64,000 nt of DNA from JACVCS01 sp038328575. Its GTDB lineage: Bacteria; Planctomycetota; Phycisphaerae; Phycisphaerales; UBA1924. This document shows positions 8,999-17,002 of the stretch, in pieces. A model generated the notes under the pieces. That model saw nothing but the letters and a program-made list of their open reading frames with translations. It searched no databases and was not told the origin of the DNA. The stretch lies in NCBI GenBank assembly GCA_038328575.1, contig JBBQMD010000001.1:62001-126000 (forward strand). The letters are read 5' to 3'. The translations under genes and the position numbers were made by a program. Each line of letters opens with the position of its first letter. Within the stretch, counting starts at the first letter, position 1.

Positions 8999-11900
8999 TC
9001 AGTGCCCGAGCGCCGCGAGCCGCTTGCTGATCTCCCGCAGCCACGCCTCCTCCGGCACAGAATACGGCCGGAACTTCTCGACGGTGCCCTGTTCCTCGCT
9101 GTGGATGATCGCGCGGTTCTGGCCGATTAGGCCCACGCTCGCGCCCGGTGCATCAACCAGCACGCTCGCGTCCGCGGCGGACATCTGGAAGAGCACGCGA
9201 ATGTCAAACTCGCGGGCCGCGTTGCGCTCAAGCGTGCGTTGCAGCGTGGTGACGGTGTCGCACCAGCAGAGCGTGTGGATGCCGAAGTTCGGGCCTTCCT
9301 TGATGATCGCGGCGAGTTGTTTGTCGGGCTTCGGGGCCGCGCCGTCGGCGCTTGCGGAAAAATCAAACTCGTCTTCGACGCGACGGAGGGAGCGGAAGCG
9401 TTGCAGGCCGTGGATGACGAGGTAGATCGCCGGCGCGTCGGCGATCTCGCCGGCCTGGCGGCGTTGCAGCTCGGTGGCGATCTCGGCGATCGCGTTCGGC
9501 ACGTCGCGATACGGCACCGCACGCCCGGGCGTCTTGGCGGGCAACGCCGCCGCGACCTGATCCAGATACCCGGCGGTTCGCGTATCGGCGGCAGACCCAT
9601 CGAGCAGCACGAAGCTCGCCAGCGCGGCTCCGTTGCCCGCGTGGCCTTTGGCCGCCGCGATGTGCTGGGCCGCGATGCCCACGACCGCGACGCTGAGCAT
9701 CGCCAGCGCGCTTTCTTCCTGCTGGCCGATGATCAGGATGTTCGATGCGGACTGCCGCCGAAGCGTTGCGGACACCGCGTCCTTGATCGCCACCGGATCG
9801 CCGAGCCACGCCTGCACGCGTGAGGGCTGGCCGCTGACGGCGGCCGCTCCGGCGCCGCTCATCGCGGTGCGCCCGTCCAGCAGCGCGTTGAGCGATTGGT
9901 TGCGCTCCGCTCGCGCGGGCACGTTGCCCTCAAAGATGATCGCCGGCACGAGCCGACGCTGAAGCTCCGGCGTGACCCTGGCGTTGATGCGGTCCAGCGC
10001 GTCATCCCGATCGCGATCGCTCAGCCAACTGATCTGGAAGAGCGAGTTGCCCTCCAGCGCGCCCGATGCGTCGTTGTAGATCGCCTCACCGGGCCGGCTC
10101 AGCAGCCGGGCCGCGGCGTTGTCCTCGCTGAGAATCAGATAGCTATCCGCCTCGGAACATTGCAGCGCGATGCGCACGCCCATCTGTCCCATCGTCGCGC
10201 GAGCGAGCGAATACGCCCCGCCCAGTGTCTGTGATCCGAGGATGACGTGCATGCCGAATGCGCGCCCCTGGCGAACGAGACGGTCCAGGAGCAGCCCCGC
10301 CTCTTGCGCGAGCTTGTCGTCCTCAACAAACAGTTCCTGGAACTCGTCCACGATCAGCAGCACGCGAGGCATGATCTGTGCATTGGCGACCAGTCGATAG
10401 GCACGGATGTCCTGCACGGTGGCATCGCGCAGCAGCTCGCCGCGCCGTTTGAGCTCGGCGTCAAGGCGGCGCAGCACGCTCAGGCCAAACTCGCGCTCGG
10501 ACTCGATGGCGATCACGCGCGCGTGCGGCAGGCTGGCCTGCGCGTAGCACTTGAACTCGACGCCCTTCTTGAAGTCCACCAGATAGAGCTCGATCTCGTC
10601 GGGGCTGTGGCGCAGCGCGAGGTTGGTGATCATCACGTGCAGCAGCGTGCTCTTGCCGGATCCCGTGCGACCGGCCAGCAGCATGTGCTGCGCCGTGCCG
10701 CGCCCAAGGGTCATTGATTGCAGGCGCGTTGCGCCGGCGCGCCCGAGCTCGATGCTGACATCATCGCTGGTGCTGCGCGTCCACTCCTGACCCGGCGAAG
10801 GAGAGATCATCGCGAACGGCACCTGCACGCGACCCGCGGCCTTGGATCGCCGGCCCACGAGCCGCACAAGGTCGTTGAATCGCTCGTCGGATGGTGGATC
10901 ATAAAGCCGCAGCGGCCACGTCGAGAGCTCCGGCTCATCGATGACGAATCGGCCCGGTTGCTCGGGCGATGGGCGGCGCCACGCGAGGCGCAGGGACAGC
11001 TTGCGAAGATCCGGCGAGGCGATCCCCTGCGGGAGTTGCTGGCGCGTGTCGTGCATGACGAACGTGTACACGCCGCACTTTGGACCGCTGGAAATGATGC
11101 TCGCCAAACGACGGGCGCTGTTCTCATTGAAGCCGGAGGGAAAGTCGGCGATGACCAGGAAGCGGTACGGCTCCGCGACTTCGCCGGCCCTGGCGTTGTA
11201 TTCCTCGATCGACGCGAACTCGTTGCGCAAGTACTTCTGGATCACCGTCTCCATGTGCTCGGTGAGGTCCGTCAGGCGCGCTTCGATGTGGCGCGGCTCG
11301 GTCCAGATTCGATCCGTGATGAGCTGCGCGTCAGAATCCGCAAGGTGCATGAAGCCCGCGAAGTTCTGCCCGAGTCCGACCGGGTCGATCACGGTGATGC
11401 GGGCCTTCGCGGGCGGGATCGACAAAATCGTGCGCAGCGTCGCAGCGCGAAGCACGCTCAGCCCCGCGGCTCGCGCATCGTTGATCGCGCCGCCGGCGCC
11501 GCCAACTTGCAGCAGCAGCGAGCAGCGATCCGGCAGCTCCAGCGACACGGGCAGATGAAACGCCAGCGGCAACTCGGTGGCGAGCCGATGGTCTGTCGGC
11601 ACGGCATCGGGGATCCGCGTCAGCGTGATGTCCAGCTCACCCAGCGGGACGCACGCGGGAGCGCGCTGCGCTTCGGGCCAGGCTTCGGCGTCTGCGATCG
11701 CGCTCCAATCGGTGGTCGCGGTGGAGGTCGAGAGCTCGCGCCGTGTGCGCTGCACGCGCTGAATGCCCTCGTGCCAGGCGCCCGAGAGCGCCTGAAAGCC
11801 GGTCGCGTGTGAGGCGTCGGCCGCGGCTCGTGTGGCCTCGTGCTTGGCCTTGGCGCTCGCGTTGACGCTTCGGAATCGCTCGTCGGCCTGGGCCAGGCGA

Positions 11901-13108
11901 GCGCGTCGCTCGGTCTCCGTCTGACGAATGGACTCAGTCCGGCGCTCACCCAGGCTCACCAGTTCCTCGCGAAGCGACATCTCCATCTCGGCGCGCTTCT
12001 GGCTATACGCGGCGTTGGCCAATGTCGCGACGCTCTCGTTCTTGGCGCGAGCCTGCGACACCTCGCGATCGCGCAAGTCGCGGATCTCGCTCTCCTGCTG
12101 GCGACGATCCTCGTCCGCTCGCTTCAGCAGCCCCTCGCCGACGGCGCGGGTCGTCAGCACCCTTCGCGTGAACGCGCCGCCCTGGGCAAGCAGCCGCTGA
12201 CGCTGGCGCCGGCGGATGAGCTCCCCGACGATTGAGACGCCGATGAGGGCCACGCCGCCACCAATAGCAGCCAGCGCGTCAAACTGCATGGCACGAACTG
12301 AGGCGATGCCGACGCCGGCGATCGTGCCAGCAACGATGCCGTAGATGACCGGCAGCGGCGAGACAAACGCCTTCGGCAGGCGCTGGGCCATCAAGACGCC
12401 GGCGCTGGTGATCACGTCCTGGGCCGCGGCGTTGAATCGCTCGGCCAGTTCGCGGGCGGAGCCGGGCTCGACGAGATCGGGCGTAACGCCGCTGGCCCAC
12501 GGGCGCGGCGCGGCGCGACCGGACCCGAGCAGGACCGCCAACTCAAGCTCGACGCGAGCAGCAAGCGTGTCGGTCTCGCGCTGGCGGCGCTCGACCTCGG
12601 CCCGCAGCTTCGCAAGCGCCGCGCCGGGCTTGTCGATGCTCGTGTCGTGGATGGTCTCGGCCATCCAGACCGATTCGGTCATGGCCTTCTTGGCATTCGA
12701 AACGTCAGTCTCGCCCCGCTCGCGCAGGGCGTTCTTCGCGGCTTCGAACTTGCGTTTGGCCAGTGCGATCGCTTCGTCGCCCGCCGCTTTGACGGTGCTG
12801 GAGCGATTGTCGCTATCGAGTCGAATGGTGTTGAGCGTGTTCTCAAGCTCGGCAAGCGTCGCGGTCAGCGATTCGGTGAGCTCGGCGTCGGTAGCACGCA
12901 GCATGGTTTCAAAGGTCCGGCTCACTGCGGCTTCGCTCGTGGCGCGATCAGCCGACAGCCGCGCGAGTTCCTGCAACACCGTGCGGGTCATCGCGTTCAA
13001 GCGACCCTCGCCGATCGGCGCAAGCGCAGGGGCACCCGCGGGCGCGCCGAGCGGGGCGCCGTTCGCAGGTGTCGGACGCGGGATCGGATTCTCAATCGGC
13101 TTTGTCAC
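8999..13108 (-). CDS. FtsK/SpoIIIE-type (EccC-like) secretion ATPase
   Basis: 1,369 aa. Start is the GTG at 13108: GGAGGG lies 3 bases upstream, the protein then reads TKPIENPIP, and the start overlaps the previous gene by 17 bp. Order: Pro/Ala-rich N-terminus; long helical/coiled-coil region; two membrane segments (about 246-296, LPVIYGIVAGTIAGV and LAAIGGGVALIGVSIV); a second coiled coil with many Arg/Glu; FtsK domain 1 with Walker A GRTGSGKST (about 815-823) and Walker B VLLIVDEFQELF (about 914-925); a second, degenerate FtsK-like domain where the P-loop position reads IIGQQEESAL (about 1,124). Tandem FtsK domains plus a WXG100 gene at the head of the same operon are the hallmark of type VII (ESX) systems. 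Likely motor for export of the WXG100 protein. Confidence 0.88.
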   Translation of the reverse strand: MTKPIENPIPRPTPANGAPLGAPAGAPALAPIGEGRLNAMTRTVLQELARLSADRATSEAAVSRTFETMLRATDAELTESLTATLAELENTLNTIRLDSDNRSSTVKAAGDEAIALAKRKFEAAKNALRERGETDVSNAKKAMTESVWMAETIHDTSIDKPGAALAKLRAEVERRQRETDTLAARVELELAVLLGSGRAAPRPWASGVTPDLVEPGSARELAERFNAAAQDVITSAGVLMAQRLPKAFVSPLPVIYGIVAGTIAGVGIASVRAMQFDALAAIGGGVALIGVSIVGELIRRRQRQRLLAQGGAFTRRVLTTRAVGEGLLKRADEDRRQQESEIRDLRDREVSQARAKNESVATLANAAYSQKRAEMEMSLREELVSLGERRTESIRQTETERRARLAQADERFRSVNASAKAKHEATRAAADASHATGFQALSGAWHEGIQRVQRTRRELSTSTATTDWSAIADAEAWPEAQRAPACVPLGELDITLTRIPDAVPTDHRLATELPLAFHLPVSLELPDRCSLLLQVGGAGGAINDARAAGLSVLRAATLRTILSIPPAKARITVIDPVGLGQNFAGFMHLADSDAQLITDRIWTEPRHIEARLTDLTEHMETVIQKYLRNEFASIEEYNARAGEVAEPYRFLVIADFPSGFNENSARRLASIISSGPKCGVYTFVMHDTRQQLPQGIASPDLRKLSLRLAWRRPSPEQPGRFVIDEPELSTWPLRLYDPPSDERFNDLVRLVGRRSKAAGRVQVPFAMISPSPGQEWTRSTSDDVSIELGRAGATRLQSMTLGRGTAQHMLLAGRTGSGKSTLLHVMITNLALRHSPDEIELYLVDFKKGVEFKCYAQASLPHARVIAIESEREFGLSVLRRLDAELKRRGELLRDATVQDIRAYRLVANAQIMPRVLLIVDEFQELFVEDDKLAQEAGLLLDRLVRQGRAFGMHVILGSQTLGGAYSLARATMGQMGVRIALQCSEADSYLILSEDNAAARLLSRPGEAIYNDASGALEGNSLFQISWLSDRDRDDALDRINARVTPELQRRLVPAIIFEGNVPARAERNQSLNALLDGRTAMSGAGAAAVSGQPSRVQAWLGDPVAIKDAVSATLRRQSASNILIIGQQEESALAMLSVAVVGIAAQHIAAAKGHAGNGAALASFVLLDGSAADTRTAGYLDQVAAALPAKTPGRAVPYRDVPNAIAEIATELQRRQAGEIADAPAIYLVIHGLQRFRSLRRVEDEFDFSASADGAAPKPDKQLAAIIKEGPNFGIHTLCWCDTVTTLQRTLERNAAREFDIRVLFQMSAADASVLVDAPGASVGLIGQNRAIIHSEEQGTVEKFRPYSVPEEAWLREISKRLAALGH

Positions 13109-13313
13109 AATCCCTCCGGGCCGCCTCGAGCACCTCTGAAAGCCGCGCGATGGCGCCGATCGCGGCGATGATCTTGCCATCCAACGGAAGCAGGACGTCT
13201 TCCTCAAACTTGCGCGACGCACCGTCATCCCACTCGCCACGGGCGCGGTACCACGCGATGCGAAGCTCTTTCAACGCGTCCTTCAGTCGTGATTGCGAGG
13301 ATTGCAGGCTCAT
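13092..13313 (-). CDS. Small coiled-coil protein of the type VII-like locus
   Basis: 73 aa. ATG at 13313 overlaps the stop of the upstream gene (ATGA), and its 3' end overlaps the GTG of the ATPase gene, so it is tightly coupled on both sides. The sequence (LKDALKELRIAWYRARGEWD, then FEEDVLLPLDGKIIAAIGAI) is helical with an aromatic W-Y-R-A-R-G-E-W stretch near residues 21-28 that recalls the helix-turn-helix of WXG100 proteins, but the exact W-x-G is not conserved. No signal peptide. It could be a second secreted substrate, a chaperone or an adaptor of the ATPase; I do not recognise a named family. Confidence 0.7.
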   Translation of the reverse strand: MSLQSSQSRLKDALKELRIAWYRARGEWDDGASRKFEEDVLLPLDGKIIAAIGAIARLSEVLEAARRDCDKAD

Positions 13314-14479
13314 GATGCGACGCCCCGTGTGTGCCCGTCGTCGTCCGTGCCGAGTTCGCCGACGATCCGCGCGTCCTGCTCGTCGAGCACCGCCCCCAGT
13401 GAGCCTGACAACAGCGTGACAAGAAAGCCGCGAGGAAGGCGAAGAAGCTCACCGAGAGCCGGGCGCTTCTCACACAGCCAGCCGATACTCACACTCACAA
13501 TACCCACGCCCGGGTCCGCGTGCGCCACCCACTCGATCCCGCCCAGGAACCAGCCGCTGTCGCCCGGGAACGCGGGGACCAGCCGAGCGAGAAAAAAATC
13601 GCGTCCGTCCAGAACTCCCGGCGCGAGCGTGACGCGCTCATCAGCGCGAGGTGGTTCGCCCAGATAAGGCGTGAGCGCAGCGGAAGTCAACGCCTGGTCG
13701 AGCGCGCCGTCCGGCTCCGCTGTCGCGTCGTCCGCATCGGGCGAATCGATGCGCGAGCGGCGGCTAGGGTCTTTGCTCTCGGTGGCGATCGACCAGGCCC
13801 GCACGAGCGAGTCGTCGCGCGGAGCAGCTCCTCGCGCGCTCTCGCTTGGACACAAACGCCGCAGCTTGGAGAGACGCTCGGTTTGTGACTCCGCTTGCTG
13901 GCCAGATTCAGCTTCGACGGGTTCCAAGTCGTTCAGAACGATTTCTCCGGCGTCGCCAGATTCAGAAGAGTTTCCAGCGGCGGATCCGCTCGGCGGTTGA
14001 GCGCCGATGGCGGCGTACTCCTCAAGTCGCTTGACCATGGCAGCAAGGCGGATCGCGGCGGCGGGGATGTCGCGCTGGTGCGTGTCGGCGAGGCCGCTAG
14101 TGGCGCCGCGATAGAGCGTGTACTCCTTGTCCACCATGATGAGCCACTTCTTGACGAGGCGGACCTTCTCGTTGGCGTCCTCGATCGCCTGCTTGGCCCG
14201 CTCAACGGCGCGCCGTTCGTCGATGCACGTCGGGTCGTCCTGCATGCTCGAGAGCTGCTTGCGCAGCAGGTTCGAGCGCGCCTGGGCAAGTTTTTCCGAG
14301 CGTGCGCGGATCTGGCGCTGCCAATGCGGGAGCTGATCGTGCGACAGCCATGAGAGCGTCCGCTGCGCAGTTGAGTCCACTTCGGAAAGTGCGCCGGCGA
14401 TCTCGACGCCGAAACGCTCAACCGCCCGCCGGAAGTCGCGCAGCGCGTCGATCGAACTGACCTTGGCCGGTTGTGTCAT
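13310..14479 (-). CDS. Uncharacterised coiled-coil protein of the type VII-like locus
   Basis: 389 aa. ATG at 14479. The first ~170 residues are helical and charged (RRAVERFGVEIAGALSEVD, ERRAVERAKQAIEDANEKV) and resemble the helical N-terminal part of LXG/WXG-type proteins. A Ser/Gly/Glu-rich linker (about 170-270) leads to a C-terminal globular domain (YLGEPPRADERVTL to GELGTDDDGHT) with Trp/Gly-rich strands (WFLGGIEWVAHADPG, SVSIGWLC). No enzyme motif seen. Located between the WXG100 gene and the coupled small gene and ATPase, it is a candidate secreted substrate or structural component. Function unknown. Confidence 0.72.
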   Translation of the reverse strand: MTQPAKVSSIDALRDFRRAVERFGVEIAGALSEVDSTAQRTLSWLSHDQLPHWQRQIRARSEKLAQARSNLLRKQLSSMQDDPTCIDERRAVERAKQAIEDANEKVRLVKKWLIMVDKEYTLYRGATSGLADTHQRDIPAAAIRLAAMVKRLEEYAAIGAQPPSGSAAGNSSESGDAGEIVLNDLEPVEAESGQQAESQTERLSKLRRLCPSESARGAAPRDDSLVRAWSIATESKDPSRRSRIDSPDADDATAEPDGALDQALTSAALTPYLGEPPRADERVTLAPGVLDGRDFFLARLVPAFPGDSGWFLGGIEWVAHADPGVGIVSVSIGWLCEKRPALGELLRLPRGFLVTLLSGSLGAVLDEQDARIVGELGTDDDGHTRGVAS

Positions 14480-14541
14480 CGTGTGTCGGGGTGAGGCGTG
14501 GTCCGGTGACGAGCCAGAAGTTTGAAGGTCAACGCGGAGGC

Positions 14542-14580
14542 GTGCGCCCTCCGGCTCGCCCTGCGGGCGAGGGTGCGCAC
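14542..14580 (-). terminator. Stem-loop between WXG100 gene and rest of type VII-like operon
   Basis: An inverted repeat: GTGCGC pairs with GCGCAC at the base and CTCGCCC pairs with GGGCGAG around a GCA loop. It sits 3 bases after the WXG100 stop codon on the coding strand and is not followed by a T-run, so it is more likely a partial terminator or an RNA-stabilising hairpin than a full stop. Such an element would let the small substrate be made in excess over the downstream ATPase. Confidence 0.45.
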
Positions 14581-14583
14581 CAG

Positions 14584-14856
14584 TCAGCGCTGGTTCAGAT
14601 ACTCCTCGATCTTCTCGGCCTTCTTGATCAGCACGGGCACGTGCTCCGCCGCCGCAGTGTTGAAGCGGGCCAGCACACGCATGGTTTGCTCAAACTCCTG
14701 CGCGAACTTCATGTGCTCCTGATCGCGCCAGGTCTGGCTGAGGCCCGAAAGCCGGCTGTTGAGCACCTGCATCTGCCCGTCAAGGCTCTGGGTAAAGCGG
14801 CGTAAATCCTGTGCGAACCGCCGCAGCTCGGCCGGATCAACGATCGCTTTGGACAT
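14584..14856 (-). CDS. WXG100 family protein (type VII secretion substrate-like)
   Basis: 90 aa, the usual length of the family. ATG at 14856 with GGAGG and AGGA upstream. Two helices flank the central turn: LRRFAQDLRRFTQSLDGQM, then LSGLSQTWRDQEHMKFAQEF. The turn carries W43-R44-D45, the position of W-x-G in ESAT-6-like proteins, with Asp in place of Gly. The C-terminus has EHVPVLIKKAEKIEEYLNQR; a Y-x-x-x-D/E export motif is not obvious. It is the first gene of the operon that ends with the FtsK-type ATPase, as expected for an ESX-like locus. Predicted to form a helical hairpin dimer and to be exported without a Sec signal. Confidence 0.82.
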   Translation of the reverse strand: MSKAIVDPAELRRFAQDLRRFTQSLDGQMQVLNSRLSGLSQTWRDQEHMKFAQEFEQTMRVLARFNTAAAEHVPVLIKKAEKIEEYLNQR

Positions 14857-15081
14857 TTCCTGCCTCCGCGGGGTGAGGTGCCTCAAACACTGCGCGACGC
14901 CAAACGATTCGCAAGTCTGGCATCCGCGGCTGCAAAACGCAACGAGACTTTCTCACCGCCAGCTCGGGCGATCGGACTGACCGGCACAGCCGCGCAGCGG
15001 TGCCAAACGGGGATGACACGGTCGCTGACTGACGAAGCCCAAACGACCGATCACGCGGGTTCGAACGAGATCACCGCAGCA

Positions 15082-16029
15082 TCAGCTCAAAAACCCGAGC
15101 TTGCGGAGCCCGTCAATCGGATCGTCGAACGAGCAGGATCCAAAGCAGATCGCGAAGTTCTCGCGGGCCTCCATGATCTCTTCGGTCGAAATGATCTTGC
15201 CCTTCCACACCGCGGATTCGTCGCTGAACTTGAACGACGCCGGGTTGGTGTCGTTCAAGAGCTCGACCAGCTGCGCCCGCTTGATCTTGTTGCAGTGCAG
15301 CAGCGCCGCCCCCAGGAAGACGTTCAGAAAGCCGTGCATCACGCCGGTCGCCGAGGCGGGCTCGTAGGTGAGCGGGTAGGTGGCGCGAAGCGGGTGGTGC
15401 AGCCCCGCAGTGGCCTTCATCGGCACCTCCGCGGCGTTAAACACATCGATGAACTCCGCGACAACTTCGGCGCTCGGGATCATCTCCGCCTGGATGCCGC
15501 CGGTGCGGATCTTGGCCCCCGCCCCGCGCCCGGCCAGACACGCCGCGAACCCACGCAGATCGCCCTCGGATGGCATCTCGAAGAATGGATAGAGCTCTTC
15601 GGGGAGCCGCTCCAGCGCGTACTCGACGGTGTCGGGGCTGGCGACCTTGATCTCAACAGTATCGATCACGGCGTTGTGAGCATGGTTGTGGCCCTTGCCG
15701 TTCGCGGCTTCGTGCGAGCTGTTAAATCGCTCGATCGCTTCGAGATTGTCTTCAAGCTTGCCGTCGATCAACACTGAGATCGTCCAGGGTTCGGGCGGCG
15801 CATCGTCCGCGGCGCTGGGCAGACGCGCCAGGTGGAGTGCGGAGGCCTCGGCGAACTCTTCGAGCTTCGAGCAGGCCACGATGAAGCGAGAGAGCCCGAA
15901 GGCGTGCTTCCCGTCACGATGGCGCGCGAACGTTTCCACCGCTTTGGGCATCGCGAGCTTCGCGGGCGGAAAGAGGCCCGCGTAGTCGACAAGTTGCACC
16001 ATCAATGACCGAAGAGAGCCTGACAGCAT
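15082..16029 (-). CDS. Conserved uncharacterised protein
   Basis: 315 aa from the ATG at 16029; another ATG at 16002 (MVQLVDYAGLFPPAKL) is equally plausible because neither has a clear ribosome site. Recurrent features that I recall from unannotated proteins in several phyla are DYAGLFPPA near the N-terminus, KIRTGGI (about 199-205), ATAGLHHPLR (about 234-243) and MHGFLNVFLGA (about 260-270). Together these look like an active site (conserved Lys, Arg, two His) of a soluble enzyme, possibly a TIM barrel, but I cannot name a reaction. A His/Asn-rich segment (GKGHNHAHN) lies mid-protein. No signal peptide. Transcribed alone or after the pseudopilin gene 76 bp upstream. Confidence 0.65.
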   Translation of the reverse strand: MLSGSLRSLMVQLVDYAGLFPPAKLAMPKAVETFARHRDGKHAFGLSRFIVACSKLEEFAEASALHLARLPSAADDAPPEPWTISVLIDGKLEDNLEAIERFNSSHEAANGKGHNHAHNAVIDTVEIKVASPDTVEYALERLPEELYPFFEMPSEGDLRGFAACLAGRGAGAKIRTGGIQAEMIPSAEVVAEFIDVFNAAEVPMKATAGLHHPLRATYPLTYEPASATGVMHGFLNVFLGAALLHCNKIKRAQLVELLNDTNPASFKFSDESAVWKGKIISTEEIMEARENFAICFGSCSFDDPIDGLRKLGFLS

Positions 16030-16105
16030 GACCAACACTAGGACTCGTGCGGTGCCCCGTGACGCACGCTTCGAGACGGCAGCGGTGGACGCCGCGCGTC
16101 TCGTC

Positions 16106-17002
16106 CTACAGCGCAGGCTTGGAACGCCACGTCGTCCAGTCGGGCACATAGCTCGCACCGATCCCCTCCAGCCCGCCCATCGAGCCGACCGCGTGGTGCG
16201 GGTGCGTGAGCCATGAGGTCAACGCCTGCGTGCTCGCGGCGTGTCCGTCAGCGAATGCGCTGACACAGGAGCCGAGTGCCGAGGCGGAACGCCGCGCGTG
16301 ACGAAACGCACTCGTCGGGCTCGGGTTCGGCACCCACGTCCCGGCATCAAAGAGCAGCGGCGGGTCCAGCAGGGCGTTGTTGCCGGGAACTGTGCCGGGC
16401 GGACCGGGCAGCAGGGTGTCTGCAAAGACCACGAGCGAGGAAGGCGACGCGAGCGAAGAGACGCGCTGCCACGGGCGATGGCCGATAGCGTCGCCCCAGC
16501 CCGGTGTTTTGGCGGGGCTGAGGAAGTAACCGTTGTAGCCGTAGGTGCTGGTGATCGAGCGTGACGGGCCTTGCGGGCGATAGGTCCCCCACGCCTGGCT
16601 CGGGCACTCGAAGAGCGAGCCCGCGTGCAGGCCGGCGCTGAGATACGGCGCCAGGAAGCCCCGCGAGAAATCGGGCGACATGACGGAGGTGCCGTGGGAG
16701 CCCCACCAGAAGATCTGCGGCCCAGAGCCGATGTCCTGCGTTGACCAATACGCCAGCGGCATCGCGCGATCGCGATACTCGCCGGCGTAGGCGGTCCAGG
16801 CGATCACGACCTGCCGGAGGTTTGAGGCGCAGCGAACCGAGCGAGCGCTCTCGCGCGCCGCGCCGAGCGTCGGCAGAAGAATGCCGACCAGCAGCGTCAC
16901 CACGCCAATCACGATCAACAGCTCAATAAGCGTGAACGCCCGCGAGCGCGCTGCTCTGCGGCAGGCGCGATTCGGCCCGTGGTGAAGATTCGGGTCGCTC
17001 AT
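16106..17002 (-). CDS. Type IV pilin-like/type II pseudopilin (prepilin-type N-terminus)
   Basis: 298 aa. ATG at 17002 overlaps the stop of the beta-propeller gene (ATGA). A prepilin peptidase site RA/FTLIELLIVIG follows a short basic leader, with Glu at +5 and a hydrophobic helix. The mature part is the long planctomycete form with a Trp/Tyr-rich domain (IFWWGSHG, YGYNGYF) and a late H...ADGHA segment like the H-X9-DG class. These proteins assemble into pseudopilus fibres or sit in the inner membrane facing the periplasm. It is the third gene of the operon behind the cobalamin riboswitch, which makes a role in surface capture or export of that operon's proteins an open question. Confidence 0.82.
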   Translation of the reverse strand: MSDPNLHHGPNRACRRAARSRAFTLIELLIVIGVVTLLVGILLPTLGAARESARSVRCASNLRQVVIAWTAYAGEYRDRAMPLAYWSTQDIGSGPQIFWWGSHGTSVMSPDFSRGFLAPYLSAGLHAGSLFECPSQAWGTYRPQGPSRSITSTYGYNGYFLSPAKTPGWGDAIGHRPWQRVSSLASPSSLVVFADTLLPGPPGTVPGNNALLDPPLLFDAGTWVPNPSPTSAFRHARRSASALGSCVSAFADGHAASTQALTSWLTHPHHAVGSMGGLEGIGASYVPDWTTWRSKPAL

